Shown here: positions 46,427-58,461 of the stretch, piece after piece
How the letters are laid out: every line of letters starts with the position of its first letter
Numbering within the stretch: position 1 is the first letter of the stretch
Assembly (NCBI GenBank): GCA_016169945.1
Contig: JADLSH010000388.1
Coordinates: 6,088,501-6,152,500 of the forward strand
Reading direction: 5' to 3'
Source: Trachythela sp. YZ-2020
Taxonomy: Eukaryota > Cnidaria > Anthozoa > Malacalcyonacea > Clavulariidae
Length of the DNA: 64,000 nt
Program-made: the position numbers and the translations under genes
The notes under the pieces: model-generated
What the model was told of the DNA's origin: nothing
Seen by the model: the letters and a program-made list of their open reading frames with translations, nothing else
Databases searched by the model: none

Positions 46427-46731
46427 AAAGCCAAGTTACACGGGGTAACCTTTCAACTTTACTTGCTACGCAATTTCTGAACAGAGCCATGTTCGCACAC
46501 ATGAACAGAAATGTATACGCACAGAAAAACAGTTGGAACATGGCCCGCGTTTCTCATTAATTCTTTGTTGCCTTCTAGGCATGTTTACCAATAAAAATAT
46601 CGGCAAAGTATAAAACGAAATTCATCCACACAATTTCTCTGCGAATATATGCCTTTTACCTTACATCGCTCTATGTCCGAAATTGCATTGCAAATTGCAG
46701 CAAAAATTGCCTGGTGTATAATATGGCCTTT
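46427..46731. mobile_element. 305-bp MITE, inverted relative of 42928-43197
   Basis: Ends AAAGCCAAGTTACAC and ATATGGCCTT with subterminal Cys/Gly-poor AT-rich sequence. The interior contains TGTTTACCAATAAAAATATC, the complement of an interior word in the 42928 copy. Non-coding. Confidence 0.55.
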
Positions 46732-48353
46732 GTCGACAGCCCATTGATTTTGGTCAAATCTCTTTAATAGTTTTCAGTATGTGCGCGCTCGCACTTACGA
46801 TATATTTGTCATAAATTTTCCTTATAAGCTTGCGGTCCAGTGTAGAGGCTAGTATATGTTATACATGTTCGCATTTTTTAGATGGAAATACACAAAGTAG
46901 ACTGGATTTTGTGTATTTTTTCTAGTTTCTTTCTTGACAAGCTTTATTTGCTTCAATTTGTTCAGGACACAAGTTGTGAATTTTTGTTGACAGTATTTAT
47001 TTGCTCTTGATTGGGACAAAAATTGTGAAATATTTCTGACAAGTTTTATTTGCGCGATCCTAAGTATCCTGTCACTCTGTCAGTAACTCGAAATTTGAAA
47101 GTATTATCTTTGAAATGACCAATTCCGTCAAACTTTGCTTTTGGGAATGGCTTAAATAACAAGTTGTTCATCGAGGTGCGGTCTTATTCTTTAGAAGTTA
47201 TTTTGCTGCCTGCAAGAACGGTAGAATCCTTTTTCGCTTGTACGCGATGAAGCTGTAGTGACAACCAAAAAGCGCATATCAGTATACTAAGTAAAAGATT
47301 TCAACTTTTGTCTAGTTAGTTTTAATTCCTCGAATCAAAAAACATCTTCATATTTAATGAAGTTTTAAGTCGAAAATTGATCTGTTTTAACTTCGTTATA
47401 AAATTGGCGTCTCCTATTAGCACGTAATTTGAAGCGTATGTCTTAAGTGGCGTGGGCTAAAATTGTTCATATTTTGCCTGCAATGAAATTTTAATGAGTG
47501 TGAATTGTATGCAAATATAAAATGTCTTTTGCTGTGCACGAATTGCCATGAACAAGTTTAAAAATTATTTTCAAATGTGTTGCCATATATAAATTATGTT
47601 AAATATAGGAGTGTAATCCCTGAAATATCACAATGTTCGGCGAATTTTCATTCAATACGACATCTGATATACCATGAGCATATAAAGTTTAATATTTCAT
47701 ATGTTTCGGTTACCTAGTTCAATAGCTATATCATTAATATACTGGTTATCTCTATCACGTATTCGAGTTTTCTTTTATCGAGTAAAACATTTAGTATAAA
47801 TATTTTAACATAACTGTCAACTTTAGCGCAAAGCGTACGCAAGGCGTACCTATTTTTACGTTGCTAATTTTTTGGACCATTATGTTTATACAAAATGACG
47901 TACTTCCCCTATGACTGAACGCGGGATTATAAAATGGCGAATATTATTTATGGTGAAATTGTCGGATTTTTGCTCTAAAAACTTGTAAAATGTCGACATC
48001 AAGAAGTAGATTTCACAATTTCGAGAATTGAAACCGTAAGTATTGAAATACTTTTGTTATATTCATCAGTAGAAAGCGAGATCTTTTACATTTTATTAAT
48101 TTCCATGGGGTAACTATTGACAACCGACAGCCAATGCTTTGTTTACATTTTGTTAGCAGTCAAATATTGATAATACATTGAATTATTTCATTATCCTGAT
48201 TCTACAATACCTATTAAGGTAATCAATATTCCTTTGGTGATTAAAACACTCTTGGCATGTCAGAAAAACATAAAGAAACCAAGAGAGTGATAGTATTTCA
48301 TGTGCCATACAGGCATACTAGCATAGATTTGGCGGTTGAGTTGTGTAAAACTA
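46732..48353. other. intergenic, no gene seen
   Basis: AT-rich non-coding DNA. Short TTTTATTTGC words recur near 46940-47050 (GACAAGCTTTATTTGC, GACAAGTTTTATTTGC), suggesting a small decayed tandem duplication. Confidence 0.4.
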
Positions 48354-48467
48354 CCTGAAAAATACAATAAGAATTTCGACGTTTCGAGCGAAGGCCCTTC
48401 GTCTTAATTAACTTCCAGACGAAGGGCCTTCGCTCGAAACGTCAAAGTTCTTATTGTATTTTTCAGG
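48354..48467. repeat. near-perfect 114-bp palindrome (foldback)
   Basis: Arms of about 50 bases (CCTGAAAAATACAATAAGAA ... GGCCCTTCGTCT and its complement) are separated by about a dozen bases (TAATTAACTTCC). The arms differ at only a few positions. It would form a stable cruciform or hairpin RNA. Confidence 0.85.
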
Positions 48468-48475
48468 TCTTTTAA

Positions 48476-49735
48476 CAGGGCCTTGCACTGGGGGCAAATG
48501 CCCCAATCTTTGTTTGAACTTTTAATATCCCAGTACTCTACCCACAGTCACTGTTTGCATACATGAATATATTTTGTGCAAGCCTTTATTCCTGTTATTA
48601 TTACATATTTTAGATAAAAACAAGCTATTTTAACTCCCCGTCTCACTTCCAATAATATTGATTGACATAACGGCCATCCACTTGTTAGACCGCCAAGCTT
48701 GAAAAAAGTGTCTAGAAAACACTGTCGATGGCATTTTTTGTTACAAGCATGAAAATACGCAAAATGTCTCAGGATAGTGTTTACTTTGAGGGTGAGAGTG
48801 GTTGCCAACCGTATTTTTTTATCTATGTGCTAAAATTTGAAGGTTTTTCTAAAACATTTCAAGGATGGGATTTTTTCGAATGCTGTGTTTTATATCAGTG
48901 TTTTATTTTAATTGGCTGACTATCTAATTAACATTTGTAAAATTTGGATAATCTTCTTTCGTATAATTCAAAATGATATGCTAATAAGAAACATGGCGCA
49001 AATACATCAAAACACGACCTTTCAAAAAGAAGCCACAACAATATGTTTTTGTTGTGTTACAGACAGGCAACAATCACATATGTTTAGATTACATACGAAT
49101 CGGTACTACACGCCCGGTTGCCACCCGTGTAACACAATATACTTCTGTTGAGCCAGTCGAGTTTTGGAATGTAAATGGTTGAAAAACAGCATGTTGGCGC
49201 AAACACGTAGTTTCACTATAACACATAGACCTTCAAAATCGGTAAATATTCGAAATAAAACGCAATAATTTACGAATTTAAGCCTTTGGGTAACCACTCG
49301 TTCTAATAAATCCATCTTTATAATGAAACTTGCCTCCACACAGGTATTTTAACAAGTGCCAGTAATACCATGTTTCTCATTAGCATGTCACTTTGAGTTA
49401 TGACAATTAAGAAAAGGAGAAATTTGCACATGCTAATTAGGCAGTGAACCAATTACAATAAATCCATGATAGCGAAAACTGCTTTTAAATGGAATCCCAT
49501 CTATCGAAATGTCGTTATAAAAACCTTCCAATTTCGCTACATAAATAGAATAATTACGGAGGGCAACCACTTTCACCGTCAAAGTGAACACACTCCGATG
49601 ACATTTAGTGTGGTTTCCTGCTTGTAACAAAAAATGCCATCGACAGTCACTTTTTTCGAGGCTGGCTGGCCGTCTATTAGGTCCCCTTTTCGATTATTGC
49701 CCCCCCACTAACGATTTCTTAAAAAAGGCCCTGCT
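48476..49735. mobile_element. compound inverted-repeat element with AGGGCCTT-type ends
   Basis: The left end CAGGGCCTTGCACTGGGGGC near 48477 is mirrored by the complement of GCCCCCCCAC...AGGCCCTG ending about 49733. A subterminal block at about 48712-48900 (ACTGTCGATGGCATTTTTTG) has an inverted, diverged partner at about 49450-49652. A third related block may occupy 49110-49340. The open frames here overlap the repeats and look incidental. Superfamily not identified. Confidence 0.5.
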
Positions 49736-49738
49736 TTA

Positions 49739-50069
49739 AGGCCCGATCAAACGAGAACACAAGTCATCGCAAGTAAACTTGTTTTGACTTGCGTTGACTT
49801 GCGACGCGACCGATCAAACGATACGCAAGAAAATTTTGTTTCATGTTCTCACTCTTATTGGAAACATTTTCGTAAACTTTTTCGGTGTTTTTTGAAGCCA
49901 TTTGGAACAAACAGTATTCGACTTTGGCGTTTCCCGCTTTTTTTTACAATCACAGAGATAAATAGAGCGTGAGCACAGAGGACTAGGAACTAGCCTAGCT
50001 TTATGTTACCATGGCAACTGGTCACAAGTAAAAACTTACGATGGCTTGCGTTCTCGTTTGATCGGGCCT
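49739..50069. mobile_element. 331-bp MITE, PIF/Harbinger-like (TTA target duplication)
   Basis: Inverted ends AGGCCCGATCAAACGAGAAC / complement, flanked by TTA at 49736-49738 and 50070-50072. Non-coding. It is inserted between two diverged copies of the same repeat sequence (48510-48600 and 50090-50190). Confidence 0.85.
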
Positions 50070-50072
50070 TTA

Positions 50073-50783
50073 CATAACTCAACTGCCGAATCTTTGTTTA
50101 ATATACTCTACCCACTTTCACTGGCATACATTACATATATAGCTTGGCTAGCAAGCCTGTATTCCTGTTATTATAAATATTTAAATGATGAAATCAAGCT
50201 ATTTTCTCACTTCTATTAGATAGAAGTATATTCACTAAGTACTGCTATAAAGTTTGCAGTAGCCCAGACAATAAAGTTTTATTTTTGCACGGGGAATATT
50301 TCCATGTTCCGTGGCAGCTGTGCAGAAATTAAGCTAAAACACTTGAGAATGGAGCATAAATACATGGATTTTTTAGCATTTCTTGGAAAATGCGCAGACA
50401 GAAATTCAGCCTTTTGTGGACCGTACCCTAATAATCACACCAACTTTGTTAATTGTGTGCAAATTGTGCATGTGACTTCAATTTTCGAAATCGCACAGAA
50501 TATCTTCCAGGCTGTGCACACAGCAAAGTTAGCAGTCTAGTAATCACTGAAGAGTGAATACATATACCATCATATACTGATGCTATTAAAAATCTGAATA
50601 ACATGCCAATCAAAGCCTTGTATGCTCAGGTACATGTATGGTAAACTGTAAAGTACCAAAATTTATCTGGATATATTTTAACACATCGATATATAATATT
50701 ACATGAAATCAACAGATCAACCTTAATACTCTAAGAGAGTGAATTCTCTAAGATACTTTTTACAAGTCTCACTATTACGAGGC
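50073..50783. other. intergenic with a repeat copy, downstream of the MMP2 gene
   Basis: Bases 50090-50190 (AATCTTTGTTTAATATACTC ... TGTATTCCTGTTATTA) resemble 48510-48600, so this is a second copy of that repeat end. The rest is non-coding; a 78-codon frame at 50304-50540 has no recognisable domain. Confidence 0.4.
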
Positions 50784-53700
50784 TTAACAAGCGCCGCATT
50801 TCTTCTTGCAGTATTCTTCAAAGAATAAACATTCATCTTGCAAAATATCTTCACACCAAAATTCATCAACACAGCCTCCTAAAAATGACAAAATATAAAA
50901 TAGGATGATATTAGTAGATATGTAGTAGATATTAATTTGGAAATAAAGAATATATACATTTATCTGGTTGTAACTAACCTGCACTGTTTAAAGCTATAAA
51001 AGAAAAAAAGAACCATTTCAGTAAATCATACTGCCTGATTTATCTGCTCTAATGTTAAATAACATTCATTGACTTCATCACCACCATCATCATCACAACC
51101 ACAAAACCACTGGTCACCATCATCACCATGACTATCATCATGACCATCACCACCACAATCTCCATCATCACCACCTCTACCATCATCATCACCATCATCA
51201 CTACCATCATCATTACCACCATTATCACCACCTCCATCATATATCATCATCATCATTCACCATCACCATCATAACCACCATCATCATACTCATATATAAT
51301 GTAATAGACTTCCCCACTTACGATAAAGATATGTGATGCCATCAATATCATCTTGAGACAATGCCAAATTGGGACTGTAACCTTGATACTGAGCATGCAT
51401 AATAGCATTACTATGCGTGGAGTGCCCCAAACCTAGAGCATGACCTATCTCATGTGTAGCAATAGATAATAGATTCACTTTATTGGCTTCACCACCAGTT
51501 GTAAACTGTTCATCAGAATCGAAATGGATGCGACCGTCTTCAGGATAAAACGCGTGTGCGACAACAAAACCCGGACCGTCAAATGGCGCCGAGTCTGAGT
51601 GACTACCAGCGACAAATCTAAATGATTTAATTCATAGTATTCATTGCGTTACTTGTATTGAATCTCTCATGGATTAGAGTTCGCGGACCTATATGCACAA
51701 AATTGGTCTCTTATGTTGTAGTGTTTTTAACTGTAGTGAGTAAAAATTACTAGTTGGCGCGAATTTGAGACTGCGCGAAAATGAATTAAAGGTGGTGAGT
51801 ATTACGAAGGTTGTGAGAAGGACAGAGGTGCGGATGTTCGTTGAAAGACAAGATAAGGAATGAAGCAATCAGAAGAAGGTGTAGGGTATAGTGGCGAGAG
51901 AAGCAAAGGTGAGATGGTATAATGAAAAGAGATGAAGGAGAGCCAGTTGGAGACATGGAATGAAGAGATCAGAAAGATAATTAAGGTGAGGGAGGCAAGG
52001 ATGAGATCAGTGATATGGACACGTAATAAGAAGAAATTAAAGAGAGCCAGCCAGAGACACTATGGAGTGAAGAGATCAGAAGAAGATGTGAGGTGCTAGA
52101 CATTGCAGAGAAGGTGAGAGAAGCAAGGATGAGATGTTATGGACACATAATAAGAAGAGATGAAGGAGAGCCAATTAGAGACATGGAATGAAGAGATCAA
52201 AATATGGCATGATAGACATTGCAGAGAAGGTGAGAGAAGCAAGGATGAGATGGTATGGACTGATAATAGAAATAGATGAAGGAGAGCCAATTCAGAGACA
52301 TGGAGTGAAGAGATCAGAAGAAGATGTGAGGTGCTAGACATTGCAGAGAAGGTGAGAGAAGCAAGGATGAGATGTTATGGACACATAATAAGATAGACAT
52401 TGCAGAGAAGGTGAGAGAAGCAAGGATGAGATGGTATGGACACATAATAAGAAGAGATGAAGGAGATCCTGAAGGAAAAGAATGTAGGACAAGAAAAATA
52501 TGTAAAACAAGAGTCCAAGTATCCTGAACTTTGAGCAAGTCGAGCCAGTCTGGGACTAGTGCTGGGTAAGAGAAGAACATGAATTAAAATCCTATATTAT
52601 CCTTACTGTATATTGATATCAGCTGTTGTACTGCCTTGAACTTCACTGACTGTAAGCTCAGATGCATCTGTCCACAGTTTAAACGCCTTTGCAATCTCTT
52701 GTCGTTGAACTTCTACTGGCAGATCACTGTCAAAACTCTCAATTTTATATGTTAGAGTATTCTTTCCCCATGGCGTCTGAGCGAGATATCTCTTGGTACG
52801 TCTATCTTTCATTTGCTCTTTTGGCCTAAATCTACCTTTACCTATATCAGGGTCACCACATCGAGGCTGTTGTGAAATGCTCGCCAAGCCCCGTTCGAAG
52901 ATCGGCATAGCTTTACTCATGAACATTTTTTTCCCAATCTTCGCTCCGTTCCAAACTGCGAACTTCCACATACCCAGTTGACGTTGTTTTTCCCTAGACG
53001 CTGATCGCATTCCTTTAGGAATATAGCCGTAGGATTTTAGGTATTTCTATGAGTTAGAAAAACATTTGTTTAATATATAGTTACCTATATGTCAAAGATT
53101 CATTATATATCAATAGGTTGAGATAAAAAGTATATGTTTTTATAAATCAAATGATTTCAAGCCTGTTTTACCAATCTAAATGCAGATTTGAACATGTGTT
53201 TTCTAAATCAGAAAACTAGAGCCCTTTAGAGGTTGATAGTGTTTTTAAACGATGTTAATTTGGAACCAATATTGACAGATGTTGAATGACAACATTATAT
53301 GGTTGCTATCCAAAATTACCTACTTTTAATTATGTTAATTTGATTCGAACTCAATTAACATGGACCTGAATTCATCATTAACGATTAACGATTAACATTT
53401 CTATAGCGCAAATTTACATGTGAATATGATCAAATACGCTTTACATCAAGTGTTACGCTTGCTTTATTACATACTTAGCCTAGACTATTTTATCTTTACA
53501 ACGATTGTGATATTACTTTCTTAACTGTGTTTATCCTAACCCACCCTGTCAACTTTCCCTGTGGGAGGAAACCGGAGTGCCTGGAGAAAACCCACGACTT
53601 TCGGCAGAGCGTTGACCGACTCTTTTCACATCAGTCCGTTGCGAGAATCGAACCCACGAACTCAGAGGTGAAAGGCGCTTGCCCTGACGACCGCGCCACC

Positions 53701-54009
53701 GAAGCCCCATAAGGGCCGTATCATTCTTACTTCTAGTTTCTCAATTTTACAACTCACGCGATGCCTACAGGTAAATATATAGCGATTTGAATTCGTCAGC
53801 CTTACCCAGATGCGATACGTTTTCGTCAGTCTATTCAGCAGTCCTTTTCCACGTTGGCCGTTTCCAAGAAGAGGCCGTCTTGGGCTATTCTTTGTATCTT
53901 CGTGGAACAAATCATTGGTTAACTCTTCGTCTTTCACTTGATCAATTACTGGAACTGCAAGAGAGCAGCTTAACAGAGCTAGAACCCCAAAAATCAACAC
54001 AGCTCGCAT
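50784..54009 (-). CDS. matrix metalloproteinase with one ShKT domain, 349 aa
   Basis: Exons on the minus strand: 54009-53806, 53046-52607, 51617-51322, 50993-50979 (15-nt microexon), 50878-50784; total 1050 nt. Order: signal peptide (MRAVLIFGVLALLSCSLA), long prodomain, cysteine switch PRCGDPD, furin-type site RRTKR just before the catalytic domain (YLAQTPWGKNTLTYKI), zinc site HEIGHALGLGH and Met-turn region IMHAQY, then a six-Cys ShKT ending KKKCGAC. It is a secreted zinc endopeptidase; the furin site suggests activation in the secretory pathway, unlike the paralogue at 8290. The microexon encodes only LNSA and is symmetric (phase 1-1), so skipping it keeps the frame. The two MMP genes share intron positions around the catalytic exon, so they are probably paralogues. 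Confidence 0.88.
51060..51292. repeat. (CAT)n/(CACCAT)n microsatellite
   Basis: Low-complexity ATC/ACC repeat in the MMP2 intron between catalytic exon and microexon. It gives Met/Val- and Asp/Gly-only frames, which are not genes. Confidence 0.9.
51830..52500 (+). repeat. minisatellite derived from a LINE reverse-transcriptase C-terminus
   Basis: About five units of roughly 60-130 bp, purine-rich, built on words such as GGTGAGAGAAGCAAGGATGA and AGAAGAGATGAAGGAGAGCC. Read on the + strand a unit translates to VREARMRWYGHIIRRDEGEP, a motif typical of RTE-like/CR1-like LINE tails. The array therefore looks like tandem amplification of a retrotransposon fragment. It lies in the MMP2 intron. Confidence 0.7.
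53430..53707 (-). mobile_element. tRNA-derived SINE, family A copy 2
   Basis: Reverse orientation; the head near 53707 (complement GGGGCTTCGGTGGCGCGGTC) has A-box-like and B-box-like (GGTTCGATTCTC) sequences. Its tail (GCTTGCTTTATTACATACTT region) matches copy 1 at 3670-3970. It lies in the first MMP2 intron. Confidence 0.75.
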
Positions 54010-55555
54010 TTTGACTTCTGGCCCTTTTCGTGATGTGCTCAAGCTTTTTGTATTCTTGAGTAGACATAGAATTTCCTTATTTGCTTTCAAACTCTTTTCA
54101 AACCATTTTCAAAAGCTTTTCAATGCACCTACGTGTTAATGTGGTTATTTAGCGTGTTTATATACCGTATTACAAAAACATTGTTTAATTGTCGCATAAT
54201 CTCTTTGTGTTTCACGATAAGAATTTGTATTGCATTGCCTCTGCCTTTAACGGTGTGCAACATTGCATGAGCATAGTATCATTGTAGATATTTGGCGAAA
54301 AGAATAAACCCTTGCATAGGCATTGTTCCTGTTTTCAAAGCGTACATATCTATATTCTCTTCTATACTTGATTAATATTACTGATTTATACCTATTGAGG
54401 ATTTTATACTTTGATCAAGCGTGGGATTTTGGTACTTGTTTATGAGGCTAGGCATGTTAGTTAGCACTTAGTACCACCCCCTATATTAAACGTGGTGGGT
54501 TGAGCACAGCAGGTAGTCCTAAAATAGACCACTTTAAATGTTCACACTGTTCACCCACGCACATGCAGACGCTCTGTCTAAACATTTAAACACTCTTTAA
54601 CACTGCGATCATAGCAACTAGTGATACCATTAGAGTTCAGCCCACTTCATTTGGACAGCGTGTAAATATTTATACCAAACATGGATGCAGGCATATGATA
54701 CCATATTTGGACAGTATATTTTGTAACTTTGTCCATTTTTTCGAAGCAATTGAATTTTGGAATAAGTGGAGTAATTGTGTATAACGGTACTGAATCAAGG
54801 TTCTTAATTGCTGGGTGCGTCTCAATCATATCTCTAAACCTATTGCTCATTCATATCATATCTTCCTGTTGATGTGAATTCCATTTCAAAGTTTTATTGT
54901 ATAATTGTTTCATAAACAAAGCTCGGGAAACGATTGTCGTTCTATACGCCTACCGTCCATTCAGCTTAACTTCCCACATCAAAAAGACATATATGATTGT
55001 CTGGGTGCAGTGGGTCTGTTTGCGAGTTTTCAATAAGTATCTATGGAATAAATGCATAAATCTAAACTTCTAACTAGTTTTGAAGTGCTTAATTTGGATC
55101 AATGGAGAGTCCTTCACATAATTTAAGGAATTGGTACCATCGTAAGGCAGAAATTGTGAATTTAAGAGATAAAGTTGTTTTAGACCGCCTTATCGATTAG
55201 ATATCTCTTGATAACATGACAGCTAAGCTTAATAGCACAAATGCGCGCATGTTGTGTACATAACTCTGTGCAATTTTCAATATAATCCAAAAAACATTGA
55301 ATTATTGATAAATCGTGTAGGATGGACATTTGTTTTGTAAATAGCTTACCTGTGCCAGTCTGACACATATTTGCATTTTCTTGCCATGATAAACGAAAAT
55401 TGTCATAATCTTAAACTATCAGCTGTGTTTAAACTATCTTCAAATGTTTAACCAATCGTTAATTGTGATTAGATTCCTATTGGTATATAGCTTATCATGA
55501 TCTGCATCTATAGTAATCAGTTTTACCCCGAGCAAAAGTGAGATTATTATGTCAA
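54010..55555. other. MMP2 promoter side and intergenic
   Basis: Non-coding, AT-rich. A possible TATA-like TTATATACCG lies near 54158 in the plus strand, about 150 bases upstream of the MMP2 start. No gene was recognised. Confidence 0.4.
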
Positions 55556-55905
55556 GTCAAGGTGACAGTTGACGAAAGTTGATGAGAGTTGGCGACCAAA
55601 TGAGAGTTGCAACTCTCATTCATTCATTCTCATCAACTCTCATATCCTCGTTTGACCATGGCTTTTCTGCTTTAGCATTTCATTTATCGGACCCGCTAAC
55701 ACTGACCGGATTAATTCGTCGGGCGCATGAAATCGGACGAAGTCGAGCATAGTTAACTGTACGAATTTTCTTGTGAACAAATGGAATTGTTCCAAATTTG
55801 TCCGGTCTCGTGTGAACGTCATCTTAACTACTTAAGCTTCGGTCAAATGGAAATAAATACTCTCATAAACTCTCATGCACTCTGATAAGCTTTGAGCTAC
55901 AATCT
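55556..55905. mobile_element. degraded MITE related to 7224-7509
   Basis: Contains GATGAGAGTTGGCGACCAAATG and TCATCAACTCTCATATCCTC, ending GTTTGACCATGGCTTT. A second end-like segment TTAAGCTTCGGTCAAATGG lies near 55836. Words match the 7224 element but the order is disturbed. Confidence 0.5.
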
Positions 55906-56215
55906 TAGACAAAGCTCGAATCTTTAGAGATTTTCATCATATTTAGTCCCCTCCCCCCAAATCAATGTTGCATCGTAGACTGCTGGTCTAGACATGAATG
56001 CGAGGTTTATAAGTTCTATCAAATTATATCATTAGTTGACGATGTAGATGTATGGCGTGTTTACATGAACCCCAGGTTTTTGAACTACAATCTTAGACAA
56101 AACTTGTTGAGACCAATAATCTAAATGACAGTTCCATTGCATTTATTACATGTCATAGGACAATTTTCTACACTCTCAAGCCCCCTCACCCCATGTCAAT
56201 GTTGTCTTTTCTTTT
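55905..56215 (+). repeat. diverged tandem duplication, about 180-bp unit
   Basis: GAGCTACAATCTTAGACAAAGC ... CCCAAATCAATGTTG is followed by TGAACTACAATCTTAGACAAAA ... CCCATGTCAATGTTG. Non-coding. Confidence 0.55.
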
Positions 56216-56441
56216 CACGTATAGATGTTGCTGTCTTTGAAAACAATTATGTTTTGGTTATACAACTGTCCATTCTTAAATATTTCCTACCCTAGACACA
56301 ATTTTACGCGCCAATCTGATAACTGCAGATAGGTTTTCGATGCGTTTAAGTCGATGTGGTTAAGGTCGAATAGACTGATATAGAAGTCAAATTTAGCAAT
56401 TGTGTGATTTATGCACAAATTATCATGCCATATACATTCAT

Positions 56442-56700
56442 GGGGCTTCGGTGGCGCAGTCGTCAGAGCAAGCGCCTTTCACCTCTGAGATCAGTCGTGG
56501 GTTCGATTCTCGCTGGGGACCCATGACACTTGTGTAAAAAGAGTCAGTCAATGCTCTACCGAAAGTCGTGGGTTTTCTCCGGGTACTCCAGTTCCTTCCA
56601 CAGGGAATGTTGACAGGGTGGGTTTGGATAAGCCCCAAACTAACCCTTCGATCGTAGCTGTGCTCCCTGATCAGACATGAGTCATACGGTGGCAGCCAGA
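56442..56700 (+). mobile_element. tRNA-derived SINE, family A copy 3 (different tail)
   Basis: It starts GGGGCTTCGGTGGCGCAGTC with box A TGGCGCAGTCGTCAGAGC and box B GGTTCGATTCTC in tRNA-like spacing. The body (GGGTTTTCTCCGGGTACTCC) matches copies 1 and 2, but the 3' part after about 56625 does not, so this copy is chimeric or a subfamily. Confidence 0.8.
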
Positions 56701-57639
56701 GGCGCCTTTAATAAGCCTTCGACTCGATCAAGTCGAGCTGCGTCCTTCGTAATTCAGCTCAGCTCTCAGCTGCAAGTTAGGATGATTAGCACACCCCCAT
56801 TTATAGTGAAAGTGCACAAGTCTTTATAATAATACCTAAAATCTGGGTTCCATGCAGTGTACACAGTAATGAACAGTAATAAGATGTATTTGTTGAATGA
56901 TATAACTTCGCTCGTGCCGGGAGATTTTCTATTTATTTTACATTCATTAACAGGAATGCATATACTCTGCAGGAATGGTAACCGCGAGATAATGCGAGTT
57001 TTGGCGATTTAAGTCGATTCAAGAGAAAACCGTTGGCCAATTCATTTGCGAGTTAAAGTGATTTGGCGTTAAGGCGATTTAAGATCCCAAAGCAAGTCTT
57101 TATAAATCAGTGTTTTGTAGGAAGTTGAAAGGCATTTTTCTCCCTGTTTACGATATTCGATCTATGATTAAAGAAAAAGCACTTCTTGTGTGGCAAAAAC
57201 AGGACGGAGTGTCGGTTGAAAATATGTAAACAGCCAAAGGGCAATTTACATCATAACAATTCCTCGGCACAAACTGCGAAAACAATGTAGGAGGTTGTAG
57301 ATCCTCGCAAAGTAACGAGTCAATCTTAAAACAGACAATTCTTAATGTATATACAAGGAAATCTTTCCTTTGGTTTCGTCCACGATATACTATATTCCTT
57401 TAATTAAGCATCGTGCATTGATTATCTTTTAGTGCAAAGTTTCATTTTGTATAACTATTGAGTATATTGTTATTCTACCTTTCCAACCAACGATTCCCTG
57501 AAAACGCGTACGTGAAACTCGTATTTTGAGAGTGTGTTAAGTGTATGAGTTGGTAGAGTGTTTTGCTCCAACTAAGAAGTTGTTTAGAGTTTTGAATAAT
57601 TTGAAAATGGACCTGTTTTGAGGGGCCCCTATACTTTTT
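56701..57639. other. intergenic, no gene seen
   Basis: Non-coding AT-rich sequence with short repeats of the word GGCGATTTAAG/GTCGATT near 57000-57080. Confidence 0.4.
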
Positions 57640-58460
57640 GCCGGAAGCGTGATGGGGCTATTTTACTTCGCCGTGAAACGTGATCAATGATTTTCTTAAT
57701 CCGTGATTCGTTTATATGTGCAACGTGAAAGAAACTTTCCATTTAACCGTGACCTGTGAATGACGGACAGAAATAACCGTGATTCGTGAATCGTCTGTTT
57801 TGCGTGAACAGTTTTTTCCAGGATTCAATACGGCCGTACAATTTCTGTTGTTTATTGATCCGTTATTGAAATTTGAAAACTTTAAAGTTGAAAACTTCAA
57901 AGATCAAACCCCAGTCGTTCAAAGTAATACAAAATAATTGGACAATATGTCGACGCGATCACACGCTCCCAAGCGCGCCATCAAAAACGACCAATAAACC
58001 AGTTCAAGACAAACCAAACAAATTATTAAACGACGTTAACTCATTAATGTGCATGACCCTTCCCTTGACAAGTAAAATCGTATGGCGTTAGACAGAGTAA
58101 AATAACAAAGCAGGGAGCATTTGGGCGCATTGCAGCTCAATGGATTAAGGAAGAACAGAGTGAATTTAGTGATGAAAAATAACGCAAATGTTTGAAACGA
58201 TTATGAGCAAGCTTGGCAAGCTGGACAATTTCGACGACCGCGTAATATGGATGCAGCAAGAGTTGAAAGAGGTCAAACAATCACTCGAATACGCACACGC
58301 AGAGGCGGACACTTTAAAGAAAGAAAACGCTTAGAAAGAGGTTTATTAATCCGTGAATTTTGTTTGTATTTTTACGTGAGCGTGAAAGATATTTGCGATC
58401 TTTCGTGACTCGTGAAGAGTAAATATTTTTACGTGAATGCATTTTGTGAATGGGTATAGG
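57640..58460 (+). mobile_element. decayed LINE-like fragment with ORF1-type coiled coil
   Basis: Around 58190-58335 a + strand frame reads MSKLGKLDNFDDRVIWMQQE followed by a heptad-like Leu/Glu/Lys stretch, typical of LINE ORF1 coiled coils. A possible ORF1 start (MSTRSHAPKRAIKNDQ) lies at 57947. Stops and frame changes separate them. CGTGAA-rich low-complexity sequence brackets the fragment (57690-57800 and 58350-58450). Confidence 0.45.
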
Positions 58461-58461
58461 G

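Noticed and set aside
50304..50540. 78-codon frame downstream of MMP2
   Set aside because: No domain, signal peptide or splice context; lies in repeat-flanked DNA.
56442..56515. Genuine tRNA gene at the SINE head
   Set aside because: A and B boxes are present but the sequence continues into a SINE body found at other sites, and a clean cloverleaf with acceptor pairing is not evident.
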